Assembly (NCBI GenBank): GCA_025363775.1
Contig: JANYLG010000192.1
Coordinates: 1 to 32,395 of the forward strand
Length of the DNA stretch: 32,395 bases
Reading direction: 5' to 3'
Source: Acidobacteriota bacterium
Lineage (GTDB): Bacteria > Acidobacteriota > Vicinamibacteria > Vicinamibacterales > Fen-181
Notes under the pieces: generated by a model
Told to the model about the DNA's origin: nothing
What the model saw: the letters and a program-made list of their open reading frames with translations, nothing else
The model's database searches: none
Position numbers and translations under genes: made by a program
Shown here: positions 7,254 to 16,568 of the stretch, piece by piece
How positions within the stretch are numbered: position 1 is the first letter of the stretch
Layout of the letters: each line of letters starts with the position of its first letter

Positions 7254-9053
7254 TTACGGCGTCTCGCTCTTCTTCTCCACCTTCTTCTCGCTCTTCCTCT
7301 CGACCTTCGGCGGGGCTGAGGGAGCCGTCGGAAGCTTCGTGCCAATCGGGCCCTGTTGCTGGAGCCACTCGGCCGGGATGGTCCGCTTCTCCGGGGTCGT
7401 GCGCGATCCGCCGTCCTGGTAGTCGGTGACGAGTTTGTCGGCCAGCTCCCACCACTTCATGAAGTTCTCTTGCGCGACACGGTTCGAGTAGTCGCTCATG
7501 AACGTGCGTGCGCGAGCGGGATCCGTCTGATGGATCTCGAGGGCCATCTTCTCGACGACCGGTTGATCGGCGAACAGCTTGTTCTCGATCTCGGCTTGTT
7601 TCGCGCGAATGTCCTGGATCATGCCGCGCCAGTTCAGGTTCGACCAGTTGCCGATGAAGTTCGACGCCCAGTAGGCGGAGTTGCGATCGAAGCGGTCGCG
7701 GCGACCGATCTCGAACGAGGTCGGCACCTTGAAGTTACCCGCGTAGAACGGCGTGAACACGGAGGTCTTCGCGTCATCCGGCGCGAACCACGCGAGGCTG
7801 CCGATCCACGCCGGCATGCCGGCGCGCGCCTGGAGCACCGTCACGTACGAGCACTGCTGCACGGCCACGACGCGCTCCACCGGCGAGTAGCCCTCGACCG
7901 GCTTGTAGTCCCGCGGCATCGACCAGCGGTTCGGCGTGCCAAACGGGCCGGCCAGCGGGTTCTTGGTCTGGTCGAACTCCGTCCCCTCGTAGACGTCGCG
8001 GTGAATCGCCATCAGGTCGCGGACGGTGACCTTCTTGTCGGGCTTCACCGAGAACGGCTGTTCCGGCGCCCACGGGTCGAGTTTCAGCGACGGCGCCAGG
8101 ATGCTGAGCACGCGCCATTCACGGCGGTTGGGTGTGGGCGGGCCCGACATCCCGAAGGTCCGGTTGAAGAGGAACGGTTCGCCCTTCTTCCACCAGCCCA
8201 TCTTCTCGGCCACGTCGTACACGTTCTTCGAGTACATCGTCTGATTCGGGTCGTCGGTCAGGGTGGTAATCCTCGACCGGTTGGCGGACACGCCCACTTC
8301 GCCGGGAGGAATCCGCTTGGCCGCCCAGACGGCCCCGATCTCGGCAGAACCCGGTCCGAAGATCTCGAACTGCCAGATCTCCTTGGCGTCACCGATCGTC
8401 AGGCACTCGCCGCCATCGCCGTAGCCGTGCTTCTCGGCGAACTCGCCCATGATCCGGATGGCTTCACGGGCGGTGGACGCGCGCTCGAGGGCCAGACGTT
8501 CGAGCTCCATGATGTCGAACATCCCTTCGTCGCTGTAGAGCTCGCGGCGGCCGCCGATCGTCGTCTCGCCAATGATGACGCCCTTCTCGTTCATGAAGGG
8601 GTAGGACGCGTCATAGCGGGTGAAGGTCTGCGCCACCTCCGCGATCTCGCCGGCCCTGTGTTCCTGCCCGTTGGGCGGCTTCTCTTCACCCAGGCCGCCG
8701 CCCTTCATGACGACGCGCTTGGCGTCGGCAGGGTGCTTTCCGCCCGGCACCACCTTGATCCGAATTTCGTATCCGCCGTCGCACGAGTGGCTGGTCAGCG
8801 TGCCGTCTGCGGACGTCTCCGGGCTGGTCGGAACCGACGTGCACGCCTCGCACGCGTTTTCCCACACCTCGTTCGGTACGCCCTCCGGCCTGGGCCACCC
8901 GCAGATCTTCTTGCCGTACAACTCCGGCTGAATGCTCTGCGCACCGTTCTGCGGCTTTCCGCTCTGTGGCTTCCCGTCCTGGGGGCCGGCCACGCCCACG
9001 AGGCCGGCCAGCATCACAATCAGTCCTGTACAAAGTATTCTCGTCATCCTCAC
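7254..9053 (-). CDS. Secreted C69-family dipeptidase
   Basis: About 599 aa. An N-terminal hydrophobic signal precedes a short repetitive 'GKPQSGKPQNG' linker. The segment 'CEACTSVPTSPETSADGT' carries the expected N-terminal-nucleophile Cys of peptidase family C69 (PepD/U34), normally exposed by removal of a propeptide. The body contains family-like 'NEKGVIIGETTIGG' and 'GDAKEIWQFEIFGPG'. The tail 'KVERKSEKKVEKKSETP' is low-complexity and basic. The likely role is periplasmic dipeptide or small-peptide hydrolysis. The ORF track starts at 9059, but AAGGAG at 9066-9061 is only one base from that ATG and seven from the GTG at 9053, so I prefer the GTG. It diverges from the sulfatase-fold gene and has a hairpin downstream. 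Confidence 0.9.
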   Translation of the reverse strand: MRMTRILCTGLIVMLAGLVGVAGPQDGKPQSGKPQNGAQSIQPELYGKKICGWPRPEGVPNEVWENACEACTSVPTSPETSADGTLTSHSCDGGYEIRIKVVPGGKHPADAKRVVMKGGGLGEEKPPNGQEHRAGEIAEVAQTFTRYDASYPFMNEKGVIIGETTIGGRRELYSDEGMFDIMELERLALERASTAREAIRIMGEFAEKHGYGDGGECLTIGDAKEIWQFEIFGPGSAEIGAVWAAKRIPPGEVGVSANRSRITTLTDDPNQTMYSKNVYDVAEKMGWWKKGEPFLFNRTFGMSGPPTPNRREWRVLSILAPSLKLDPWAPEQPFSVKPDKKVTVRDLMAIHRDVYEGTEFDQTKNPLAGPFGTPNRWSMPRDYKPVEGYSPVERVVAVQQCSYVTVLQARAGMPAWIGSLAWFAPDDAKTSVFTPFYAGNFKVPTSFEIGRRDRFDRNSAYWASNFIGNWSNLNWRGMIQDIRAKQAEIENKLFADQPVVEKMALEIHQTDPARARTFMSDYSNRVAQENFMKWWELADKLVTDYQDGGSRTTPEKRTIPAEWLQQQGPIGTKLPTAPSAPPKVERKSEKKVEKKSETP

Positions 9054-9162
9054 GGACATTCTCCTTGGTAACCGGTCAGGTACTCTCGGTCATCGCGCCT
9101 GGCCGGGCGCATCGGCGCCCTCGGTGCATAGCCGTCGTCGGGCGGCGGACCACTGAGCAGGG

Positions 9163-9176
9163 CGAGGGTATCACGA
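9163..9176 (-). promoter_or_regulatory. TCGTGATACCCTCG element upstream of C69 gene
   Basis: On the minus strand this 14-mer contains an extended -10-like TGATACCCT, about 110 nt upstream of the C69 start. The identical 14-mer lies just upstream of tdh (24135-24148). No good -35 is seen at either site. It could be a promoter core or a regulator site. Confidence 0.35.
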
Positions 9177-9274
9177 AGCGGGCGCCAGGAGATCACGAGG
9201 GTCGGATTGGCCCCTTGTCCCGGGAAGACGTGTGCTAGCATTCGGTTCGGACCTCGCCGCTCCCTTGGGCTGAT

Positions 9275-11401
9275 ATGGCACGAACCGTCGTTCGCGTGGC
9301 TGCCGTCGTCGCGGCGCTGTGGTCGGTCACGCCGGCGTCGAATCCGGCCGGGCAAACTCGGCCTGCGCGGCGCCCGAACATTCTGCTCGTCACGATCGAT
9401 ACCCTGCGGCCGGACCGGGTCGGCGTGTACGGCGCCCGGTCGCCGGCGACGCCGGTGATGGATCGGCTGGCGGCTGGCGGCTGCCTGTTCGAGGACGCAG
9501 TGGTCCAGGTGCCCTTGACGCGGGCGTCTCACGCGACCATCCTCACCGGACTCTACCCGTTCCAGCACGGCATCCGCGACAACTTCGCTCCACCGCTCGC
9601 GGCCGCTCACCGGACGCTGGCCGAAATTCTCAAGGGACAGGGGTACGTCACCGGCGGATTCGTCGGATCGTTCATCGTGAATACGCAGTCGGGGTTGAAT
9701 CGCGGGTTCGACGAGTTCGACGACGTATTCGAAACGGGCGGCAAGGGCTCCGCCTTCTTCACCGAGTACCAGCGGCGTGCCGGGCAAGTGGAAGAGCGTG
9801 CAGGCCCGTGGATCGAGCGGGTAGCCGCCGGGAGCCGGCCGTTCTTTGCCTGGGTCCACTTCTACGACCCGCATTCACCGTACACGCCCCCGCCGCCCTA
9901 CAACACGCGCTATGCCAAGACCCCGTACGACGGCGAAGTCGCGTACACCGACGAAATTCTCGGGCGGCTCTTGGCGCGCCTGACCAAGCTCGGGGTCGCC
10001 GACCGTACGCTGGTGGTCTTCACCTCCGATCACGGCGAGGCGCTCGGCGAGCACAAGGAGGAAGAACACGGCTTCTTCGTCTACGACGTCGTGTTGCGCG
10101 TGCCGCTCATCCTGCGGATGCCCGGCCGGGTTGCCGCAGGCGTACGGGCGAAGACGGAGGCGCGGAGCATCGACCTGCTTCCGACGATCCTCGACCTGGC
10201 CGGCGTCCGCGCGGCCACTCCGCCGGGGCTGCCCGGTCGTTCGCTCGCGGCGGCGATCGACGCGCCCCAGAAGAAAGACCCGCAGGTCGTCTCCTACTCC
10301 GAGACGCTCTTTCCGCGCCTGCACTTCGGCTGGAGCGAGTTGCGATCGGTCCGCATGGGGGGCTGGAAGTACATCCAGGCGCCGCGGCCCGAACTCTACG
10401 ATCTCGCGCACGATCCCGGCGAGCGAAGCAATCTCTTCGCGGCCGAAGGGCAGCGCGCGGCAGCCCTGCGGTCGCGCCTGCTCGACACACTCGGCGGCAG
10501 TCCCGAGTCGGCCGTCGTCGGCGTGGCCAGCCCGAAGCTGGATCAGGCGACGATGGACCGCCTGGCCAGCCTCGGGTACGTCAGCGGGCCGGGCGGCGGC
10601 GCGCCGAGCAACGCGGACCCGAAGGACAAGATCGACGAGTTCCTGGCTTACGGCGGGGCAATCCGGAGCGCCCTCGCAGCGTTCGAGCGAGGCGACCTCC
10701 AGGCGGCGGTCAAGGGGCTCGAGGCCATCGTCTCGGCAGGGCGCGGCGGGTTCGACGTGAGCTTCTACCTCGGCCGCGCCTACCTCACGCTCGGGAATTT
10801 CCAGGCCGCGGTCCCGCACCTGCGCGAAGCGATCCTCAAGGTCCCGACCTACACGCCTGCCTATCTCGAGCTGGCAAAGGCGTTCGTGGCACTCCGGCAA
10901 TTCGACGAGGCCATGCGCATCCTGCGAGACGGCCTCGCGCGCGACCCCGGCAACTTCGAATTCCACTCGCACCTCGGCTTCATTGCCCGCGCCAGGCGGG
11001 ACCTGCCGACCGCGCGCCGGCACTACGAGACCGCCCGGTCGCTCGAGCCCGGGGACTTCGACGTGCGCATGAACCTCGGCGCGATCTACCGGGACCTGGG
11101 CGAGCCGAAACTGGCGCTCCAGGAGGTGGATGCCGCGCTGAAGATCCAGCCGTCCGCAGGCGAGGCGCACAACCAGCGGGGCATGCTGCTCGGAGGCTTG
11201 GGCGATTTTACCAGGGCGGCCGGCGCCTTCGAACGAGCCACGACCCTGGATCCGAAGAACGCGTCGACCTGGTTCAACCTGGGTCTGGCACGGCTGCGCA
11301 CGGGGAACAACGCGGGCGCCGCCGCCGCGTTGAGGAAGGCCATCGAGCTGAAGCCAGACTTCGACGAAGCCAAGGCACTGCTCGCCAAAGCCGGGCGCTG
11401 A
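9275..11401 (+). CDS. Sulfatase-fold (alkaline phosphatase superfamily) protein fused to TPR repeats
   Basis: A 708-aa exported protein. A signal peptide or anchor is followed by a sulfatase-fold domain (about 33-420): the metal-binding 'ILLVTIDTLRPDRVG', the active-site segment 'VPLTRASHATILTG' and 'FTSDHGEALGEH'. The usual formylglycine Cys of C-x-P-S-R is Thr82 here and the Arg is His. It therefore should not need formylglycine activation, and a phospho- or other ester transferase/hydrolase is as plausible as a sulfatase. About six TPR repeats (about 465-708) suggest a partner protein. It is closely similar to the minus-strand gene at 14401-16566. The stop lies only nine bases before the receptor promoter. 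No clear SD is visible before the ATG. The 804-aa ORF in another frame is a shadow. Confidence 0.9.
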   Translation: MARTVVRVAAVVAALWSVTPASNPAGQTRPARRPNILLVTIDTLRPDRVGVYGARSPATPVMDRLAAGGCLFEDAVVQVPLTRASHATILTGLYPFQHGIRDNFAPPLAAAHRTLAEILKGQGYVTGGFVGSFIVNTQSGLNRGFDEFDDVFETGGKGSAFFTEYQRRAGQVEERAGPWIERVAAGSRPFFAWVHFYDPHSPYTPPPPYNTRYAKTPYDGEVAYTDEILGRLLARLTKLGVADRTLVVFTSDHGEALGEHKEEEHGFFVYDVVLRVPLILRMPGRVAAGVRAKTEARSIDLLPTILDLAGVRAATPPGLPGRSLAAAIDAPQKKDPQVVSYSETLFPRLHFGWSELRSVRMGGWKYIQAPRPELYDLAHDPGERSNLFAAEGQRAAALRSRLLDTLGGSPESAVVGVASPKLDQATMDRLASLGYVSGPGGGAPSNADPKDKIDEFLAYGGAIRSALAAFERGDLQAAVKGLEAIVSAGRGGFDVSFYLGRAYLTLGNFQAAVPHLREAILKVPTYTPAYLELAKAFVALRQFDEAMRILRDGLARDPGNFEFHSHLGFIARARRDLPTARRHYETARSLEPGDFDVRMNLGAIYRDLGEPKLALQEVDAALKIQPSAGEAHNQRGMLLGGLGDFTRAAGAFERATTLDPKNASTWFNLGLARLRTGNNAGAAAALRKAIELKPDFDEAKALLAKAGR

Positions 11402-11410
11402 CCATTCGCC

Positions 11411-11439
11411 TTGACACCATGGATCGACGCTCCTACACT
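11411..11439 (+). promoter_or_regulatory. Sigma-70-type promoter of the TonB-dependent receptor
   Basis: A perfect -35 TTGACA (11411-11416), an exact 17-bp spacer and -10 TACACT (11434-11439). It starts nine bases after the sulfatase-fold gene's stop and predicts a leader of about 135 nt before the receptor ATG. It is the best promoter match in the window. Confidence 0.75.
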
Positions 11440-11498
11440 ACCTCACCGATAGCTCTTCCAGGGTCTGTGCACGTCCGTTCCACAAGTCTCGCATCGCG

Positions 11499-11572
11499 CC
11501 TCCACGCTCCTGTGGCGGTTTCTGTCGGGCTTGCGGGTTCCGCACGGGTCGGTCGTCTACTTGCGTGGGAGG
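11499..11572 (+). promoter_or_regulatory. Possible Shine-Dalgarno-occluding helix in the receptor leader
   Basis: CCTCCACGC at 11499-11507 can pair with GCGTGGGAGG at 11563-11572 with one bulged G. The right arm contains the receptor's GGAGG ribosome-binding site (11568-11572). A smaller hairpin (TGCGG-GTT-CCGCA) lies between the arms. This would allow control of translation by leader folding. No known riboswitch class is recognised. Confidence 0.35.
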
Positions 11573-11579
11573 TGATCGT

Positions 11580-14366
11580 ATGCGACGAGCTGTCCTCGGC
11601 ATGGTGCTGCTGGTGCTGGGCGCGTTCCTGCTCTCCCCGGCGTCAGGCACCGCACAAATCGTCACCGGCACCCTCCGTGGTGTCGTCACCGACGGCACCG
11701 GAGCCATACTCCCCGGCGTCACGGCGGAACTGACCGGGCCGGCGCTCATCGGCGGCCCGAAGACGGTGGTGACGGATGGGAAGGGCCAGTACCGTTTCCC
11801 GAACCTGGCCCCCGGGATCTACACGATCACCGCCACCCTCTCCGGCTTCCAGACGACGCGCCGCGAGGGGATCCGCGTCGAGGTTGGCAGCCAGTTCGAC
11901 GTGGACTTCAAGATGGCCGTCGGCGGCGTGTCCGAAACGGTCACCGTCGAAGCCGCCGTGAATCTGGTGGACACGTCCCGATCGGCCATGACGACGACGA
12001 TCCCGACCGAGTTGCTCGAGTCCACGCCCACCGCCCGGTTCACGTTCTTCGACGTCGCGTACATGACACCCGGCGTCTCGACCGCGCGGTTCGACAACAG
12101 CGCGTCCCGCGCGTCGGCGTTTGGCGCGAACGTCAACGAGAACCAGTACCTGTTCGACGGCGCGGACATCACCGCCACGCAGACCGGCGCGGCATGGGTC
12201 TGGCCGAGCACCGACATCATCGAGGAAGTACAGGTGATCGGTCTCGGCGCGCCGGCCGAGTACGGCAACTACCAGGGCGCGGTATTCAACGTCATCACCA
12301 AGTCGGGCAGCAACAGGTTCTCCGTCAACGGCAACTTCTACTGGCAGCCAGCGGCGCTGACCGGGACCAACGTGAAGCTGGAGAATCCAGATACCGGCGA
12401 CGTATGGGGCTTCAACCGATCGCAGTACCGGGACTTCAGCCTCCAGGTCGGCGGCCCGATCAAGAAGGACAAGCTGTGGTACTTCGGCGGCATGCAACTG
12501 CGCCACGATCACTTCTCCGAGCCGGGAACGAACCCCGCGTGGCCGAAGATGGAGAACGACTGGCGCGCCTTCGGCAAGGTGACGTGGCAGCTGAGCAAGA
12601 ACAACAAGATCAACGCTTCCTTGGAGTGGGACGGCAACACGATCCCGCGCACCGTCACGATCAACTCGCCGTACTCCGTCGGGGGCTCGGAGGTCGGCAA
12701 CCAGCCGGTGCCCAACATCTCGTGGACGTCAGTCATCAACGACAAGACGTTCGTGGACGTGAAGTACGCCGGGTTCTACGGCGTGGACAAGTGGCGGCCG
12801 AACTCCGGCGACTTCAACACGCCGGGGCACTACGACAGCTCCACCGGGGTGTACTCCGTCAACAGCGCCAGTTGGTACGACGGCAACGTGTGGAAGACGC
12901 AGATTTCGGGAAAAGTGTCTCGCTTCATCCCGAATGCTGCGGGGAGTCACGATCTGCGGGCCGGGGTGCAGTACATCGGGGGCGGCAGTGACTACAAGCA
13001 GGGCTACGCCGGCGGGATGACGTACTACGACTACAAGGGCCAGTACGACGAGCTGCGGGTCCAGAACGCGTACCACCGCGACAGCGCGATGCGCAACATC
13101 GGCGTGTTCATCGACGACACGTGGAACGTCGCGAAGCGGGTCAGCCTCACGCTGGGTCTCCGCTTCGACCACTCCACCGGAACGGTGCCAGACTATCCAC
13201 AGCTCGACGCCCTCGGCAACACGACCGGTACCACCATCACAAATCCAGGCGACGTCGTCTTCTGGAACAACATTTCGCCTCGTGTCGGCGCGAACTTCAG
13301 GTTCGACGAATCGGGCAAGACGATCGGGCGCTTCCATTACGGCCGGTTCTACGGCCAGCTGCAGACGCGCATCTACCGCGACCTCAACCGCGCGGTAGCG
13401 CCCGCCACGCTCTACGCCCTCGACCCGAAGACGGGCTCGAAACTGAGCGTCATCAGCGTCACGGATCCCACAATAGGAATCCCCGAACTACAGGACAACC
13501 TGAAGGCTCCTTACACCGACCAGATATCCGTCGGCCTCGACCGCGAGCTCGGCGGCAACATTTCGATTGGCGGGTCGTTCATCTACAAGAAGGGCGGCGA
13601 CCTCATCGGCCGCACGCGGCCCCACGCCACCTTCACGCCGGTCAACTGGACCTACACCGACCGCAACGGGCAGTCGAGGACGGTGACGCTCCAGTCGCAG
13701 AACAACACGGACGCCGTGGGGAACACCGTGCGTATCATCAGCCAACCGCTGTTCCACCAGGAGTACAGGGGGCTCGTCCTCCAGGCGAACAAGCGGCTGG
13801 CGAACAACTGGATGATGCTCGCGTCACTGACGGTGTCGAAGTCCTACGGCATGAACGCCGGGAGCGCCTCGCGCGACCCGGGCACGCAGCAGAACTCGAA
13901 CGTCGGCACGTTCGGCCGCGACCCGAACGACTTCATCAACGCCGACGGCGTACTGACCGGCGACCGCCCGTACATGTTCAAGATGCAGGGGGCGTACAAC
14001 CTTCCCCTCGGGATCCAGGTCAGCGGCGACTGGCAATTGCTTTCGGGCCGGCCGATTTTCACCGCGGTCCGGACGCCGAGCGGGCTGCTCAAACAGGGAC
14101 GGCTCTATATCTTCGATGTCCCCAGGCCTGAGGAAGTCGTCCGCGCGTCCCGGTTGAACCTGGTCGGTTTCCGCGCGCAAAAGGACTTCAAGTTCGCGAA
14201 CAATCGGAAGGCCAGCCTCTCCGTGGACCTCCTCAACGCGTTCAACGACGACTCGTACTACGAGGTGTCGAGCACCGTCGTCCCGTCCGCCTCGCAGGCG
14301 TACCTGCAGGGCGTCACGTTCGTGCCCCCGCGCCGGGCGAATATCGTGCTGAAACTGTGGTTCTGA
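11580..14366 (+). CDS. TonB-dependent receptor, Oar-like, with carboxypeptidase-regulatory domain
   Basis: A 928-aa outer-membrane protein. It has a signal peptide ('VLGMVLLVLGAFLLSPASGT'), a carboxypeptidase-regulatory-like domain at about 30-110 ('GVVTDGTGAILPGVTAELTG'), then a plug region ('NENQYLFDGADIT', 'NYQGAVFNVITKSGSNRF'). A long beta-barrel follows, with many aromatic alternating strands and a typical C-terminal Phe ('RRANIVLKLWF'). Such Oar-type receptors take up large ligands or oligomers using TonB energy; the ligand cannot be read from sequence. I use the ATG at 11580, which has GGAGG seven bases upstream, not the GTG at 11565. It lies between two homologous sulfatase-fold/TPR genes that point towards it, which suggests shared substrate handling. 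A bidirectional terminator hairpin follows. Confidence 0.92.
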   Translation: MRRAVLGMVLLVLGAFLLSPASGTAQIVTGTLRGVVTDGTGAILPGVTAELTGPALIGGPKTVVTDGKGQYRFPNLAPGIYTITATLSGFQTTRREGIRVEVGSQFDVDFKMAVGGVSETVTVEAAVNLVDTSRSAMTTTIPTELLESTPTARFTFFDVAYMTPGVSTARFDNSASRASAFGANVNENQYLFDGADITATQTGAAWVWPSTDIIEEVQVIGLGAPAEYGNYQGAVFNVITKSGSNRFSVNGNFYWQPAALTGTNVKLENPDTGDVWGFNRSQYRDFSLQVGGPIKKDKLWYFGGMQLRHDHFSEPGTNPAWPKMENDWRAFGKVTWQLSKNNKINASLEWDGNTIPRTVTINSPYSVGGSEVGNQPVPNISWTSVINDKTFVDVKYAGFYGVDKWRPNSGDFNTPGHYDSSTGVYSVNSASWYDGNVWKTQISGKVSRFIPNAAGSHDLRAGVQYIGGGSDYKQGYAGGMTYYDYKGQYDELRVQNAYHRDSAMRNIGVFIDDTWNVAKRVSLTLGLRFDHSTGTVPDYPQLDALGNTTGTTITNPGDVVFWNNISPRVGANFRFDESGKTIGRFHYGRFYGQLQTRIYRDLNRAVAPATLYALDPKTGSKLSVISVTDPTIGIPELQDNLKAPYTDQISVGLDRELGGNISIGGSFIYKKGGDLIGRTRPHATFTPVNWTYTDRNGQSRTVTLQSQNNTDAVGNTVRIISQPLFHQEYRGLVLQANKRLANNWMMLASLTVSKSYGMNAGSASRDPGTQQNSNVGTFGRDPNDFINADGVLTGDRPYMFKMQGAYNLPLGIQVSGDWQLLSGRPIFTAVRTPSGLLKQGRLYIFDVPRPEEVVRASRLNLVGFRAQKDFKFANNRKASLSVDLLNAFNDDSYYEVSSTVVPSASQAYLQGVTFVPPRRANIVLKLWF

Positions 14367-14378
14367 TGTGATCGGTGG

Positions 14379-14400
14379 GCGCGGGGCGCCAGCCCCGCGC
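14379..14400. terminator. Bidirectional terminator hairpin between convergent genes
   Basis: A perfect 9-bp stem, GCGCGGGGC (14379-14387) with GCCCCGCGC (14392-14400), loop GCCA. It fills the 34-nt gap between the receptor stop and the stop of the convergent sulfatase-fold gene. T-tracts are absent on both sides, as is common in GC-rich genomes. Confidence 0.6.
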
Positions 14401-16566
14401 TCACTCGTCGTGCGGCACCTTCTCCACCTCCGCCAGCAGCGTTCGCGCCTCCCCGAAATTCGGCTTGATCGCCAGCGCCCGGTGCAGCGCCTCAGCGGAG
14501 GCCCGCCGGTCGCCGGCCCGATACCGCGCCAGTCCCAGATTGAACCAGAACTGCGGGTTCCCGGGCGCCAGCGTCGATGCGCGCTCGAACGCCGCGGCCG
14601 CGTCCGGGAAGCGGCCGGCGCCGCCGAGCAGCATGCCGCGCTGGTTGTGCGCGTCGCCCTCGTCCGGCCGAAGGGCCAGTGCGGCGTCCACCTCGCCAAT
14701 GGCGCGTGCGACGTCGCCCGTGTCGCGATACACGGCCGACAGGTTCATCCGCACGTCGAAATCGCGTGGCTCCAGCGCCCTGGCCTTCTCGTACTCTGCC
14801 TTCGCGGCATCCAGATCCCGCCGCGCCCGCGCGATGAAGCCCAGGTGCGAGTGGAACTGGAAGCTGTCCGGATCCCTGGACAGGCCCTCCCGGAGTACCG
14901 CCACCGCGGCGTCGTACTGGCCGATCGCGACGTGCGCCCTCGCGAGGTCGATGTAGGACGGAGCGTAGGTCGGCAGCTTCCGAATCGCCTCCCGCAGGGG
15001 ATCGATCGCCTGCGCGGACCGGCCCTGCCGCAGGTACGCGGCGCCGAGATAGTAGTACACGTCGAAGGCCGCGCGCCCCGTCTCGATAGCCGACTGGAAC
15101 TGCGCGATCGCGGACGGGAGGTCGCCGCGGTCGTAGGCCTCAAACGCCCCGCGGACCCGCCGCGTGTACGCCTGGAATTCCGCGATCGCATCCTTCGGGT
15201 CGGCGCGGCCGCTTCCGCCGCCGCTTCCACCGACGTAACCCAGGCTGGCCAGACGGCGGAGCGTCTCCGGGTCGAGCGCGGGATTGGCGACGCCGACCAC
15301 GGCCGACTCGGGGCTGCCACCGAGCGCGTCGAGCAGGCGTGAACGCAGCGTCCGCGCACGCGGGCCCTCCCGCGCGAACAGGTTCGTCCGTTCTCCCGGG
15401 TCGCGATCGAGATCGTAGAGCTCGGGCCGCGGTGCCTCGATGTACTTCCACCCGCCGAGCCGGATCGACCTCAGGTCGGCGCAGTCGAAGTGGAGACGCG
15501 GGAAGAGGGTCTCGGCGTACGCGGCGACGTCGCTGGCGGTGCTGCCGGGCGTCCGGAGAGCCGGCGCCAGGGAACGGCCGGGCAGCGCACCCGAAATGCC
15601 AGTTCCGCCCCCGACGAGGTCGAGAATCGTCGGCATGAGGTCGATGCTTCGGGCCTGGGTCCGCGTCCGCAGTCCGGCCGGAAGCATCCCGGGCCCCCGC
15701 ATGATGAGCGGCACCCGCACGGTGGTGTCGTAGACGAAGAACCCGTGCTCGGCCTCGCCGTGTTCGCCCAGGCCTTCTCCGTGGTCGGATGTCACGACGA
15801 CGAGGGTGCGCTCGCGAATTCCGATCCGATCGAGCCGCGACAGCAGCAGGCCGAGCACCGAGTCGGTGTACGCCACTTCGCCGTCGTAGGGACGGCCCGC
15901 GTAGCGGGCTGCGTAAGGCGATGGCGGCGTATAGGGGGAATGCGGATCGTAGAAGTGCACCCACGCGAAGAACGGCCGGGCGCCCGAGGCGACGCGCTCG
16001 ATCCACGGGCCCGCGCGCTGCTCGACCTCACCGGCGTTCCGCTGGTGCTCGGCCAGGAAGCTTGACGCATCGCCGATTTTGCCGAACGAGTCGTCGAACT
16101 CGTCGAAGCCGCGGTCGAGACCCGACTGGCGGTTCAGCATGAACGCGGCGACGAACCCGCCCGTGACATAGCCCCGTGACGTCAACTCCTCCGCCAGGGT
16201 ACGGTGCTCAGGGGCGAGCGGGAACGAGAAGTTGTCGCGGATGCCGTGCTGGAAGGGGTGCTTCCCGGTGAGAATCGACGCGTGCGATGGGCGGGTCAGT
16301 GGGACCTCAACCGTCGCCTGCTCGAACAACACGCCGTCCTTCGCGAGCCGGTCGAGCGTCGGCGTCAACGAACTCGTCGCACCATATGCGCCCACCCGGT
16401 CCACTCGAAGCGTGTCGATGGTCACCAGCAGCACGTTGGGACGCGTGGCCAGCGACGGACCACGCCGGCGGGTCTCGCCGTGCGCCGCGATCACGGCGAG
16501 CGCCAGCGCAAGCGCCACGAACGACCGCCGACCCCGGAGACGCACTGCCTTCATCGTCCTGCTCAT
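14401..16566 (-). CDS. Sulfatase-fold protein fused to TPR repeats, second copy
   Basis: A 721-aa exported protein and paralogue of 9275-11401; long stretches are nearly identical, such as 'GPWIERVASGARPFFAWVHF' and 'FQHGIRDNF'. The signal peptide is followed by 'VLLVTIDTLRVDRVG', 'VPLTRPSHASILTG' with Thr91 at the formylglycine position, 'VTSDHGEGLGEH', and about six C-terminal TPRs. The start is the ATG at 16566; an ATG four codons later has AGGA close by. It is the last gene of a five-gene operon, 39 nt after the racemase gene, with a hairpin in the gap. The context suggests that an extracytoplasmic ester- or phosphate-modified compound is processed alongside peptide catabolism. The exact reaction is unknown. 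Confidence 0.9.
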   Translation of the reverse strand: MSRTMKAVRLRGRRSFVALALALAVIAAHGETRRRGPSLATRPNVLLVTIDTLRVDRVGAYGATSSLTPTLDRLAKDGVLFEQATVEVPLTRPSHASILTGKHPFQHGIRDNFSFPLAPEHRTLAEELTSRGYVTGGFVAAFMLNRQSGLDRGFDEFDDSFGKIGDASSFLAEHQRNAGEVEQRAGPWIERVASGARPFFAWVHFYDPHSPYTPPSPYAARYAGRPYDGEVAYTDSVLGLLLSRLDRIGIRERTLVVVTSDHGEGLGEHGEAEHGFFVYDTTVRVPLIMRGPGMLPAGLRTRTQARSIDLMPTILDLVGGGTGISGALPGRSLAPALRTPGSTASDVAAYAETLFPRLHFDCADLRSIRLGGWKYIEAPRPELYDLDRDPGERTNLFAREGPRARTLRSRLLDALGGSPESAVVGVANPALDPETLRRLASLGYVGGSGGGSGRADPKDAIAEFQAYTRRVRGAFEAYDRGDLPSAIAQFQSAIETGRAAFDVYYYLGAAYLRQGRSAQAIDPLREAIRKLPTYAPSYIDLARAHVAIGQYDAAVAVLREGLSRDPDSFQFHSHLGFIARARRDLDAAKAEYEKARALEPRDFDVRMNLSAVYRDTGDVARAIGEVDAALALRPDEGDAHNQRGMLLGGAGRFPDAAAAFERASTLAPGNPQFWFNLGLARYRAGDRRASAEALHRALAIKPNFGEARTLLAEVEKVPHDE

Positions 16567-16568
16567 CA

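Noticed and set aside
7356-9071. 571-aa plus-strand ORF antisense to the C69 peptidase gene
   Set aside because: Composition typical of antisense shadows (Arg, His, Val-rich) and no motif; the minus-strand gene is well supported.
9319-11733. 804-aa plus-strand ORF overlapping the first sulfatase-fold gene
   Set aside because: Arg/Pro-rich out-of-frame translation of a clear sulfatase-fold/TPR gene; no domain of its own.
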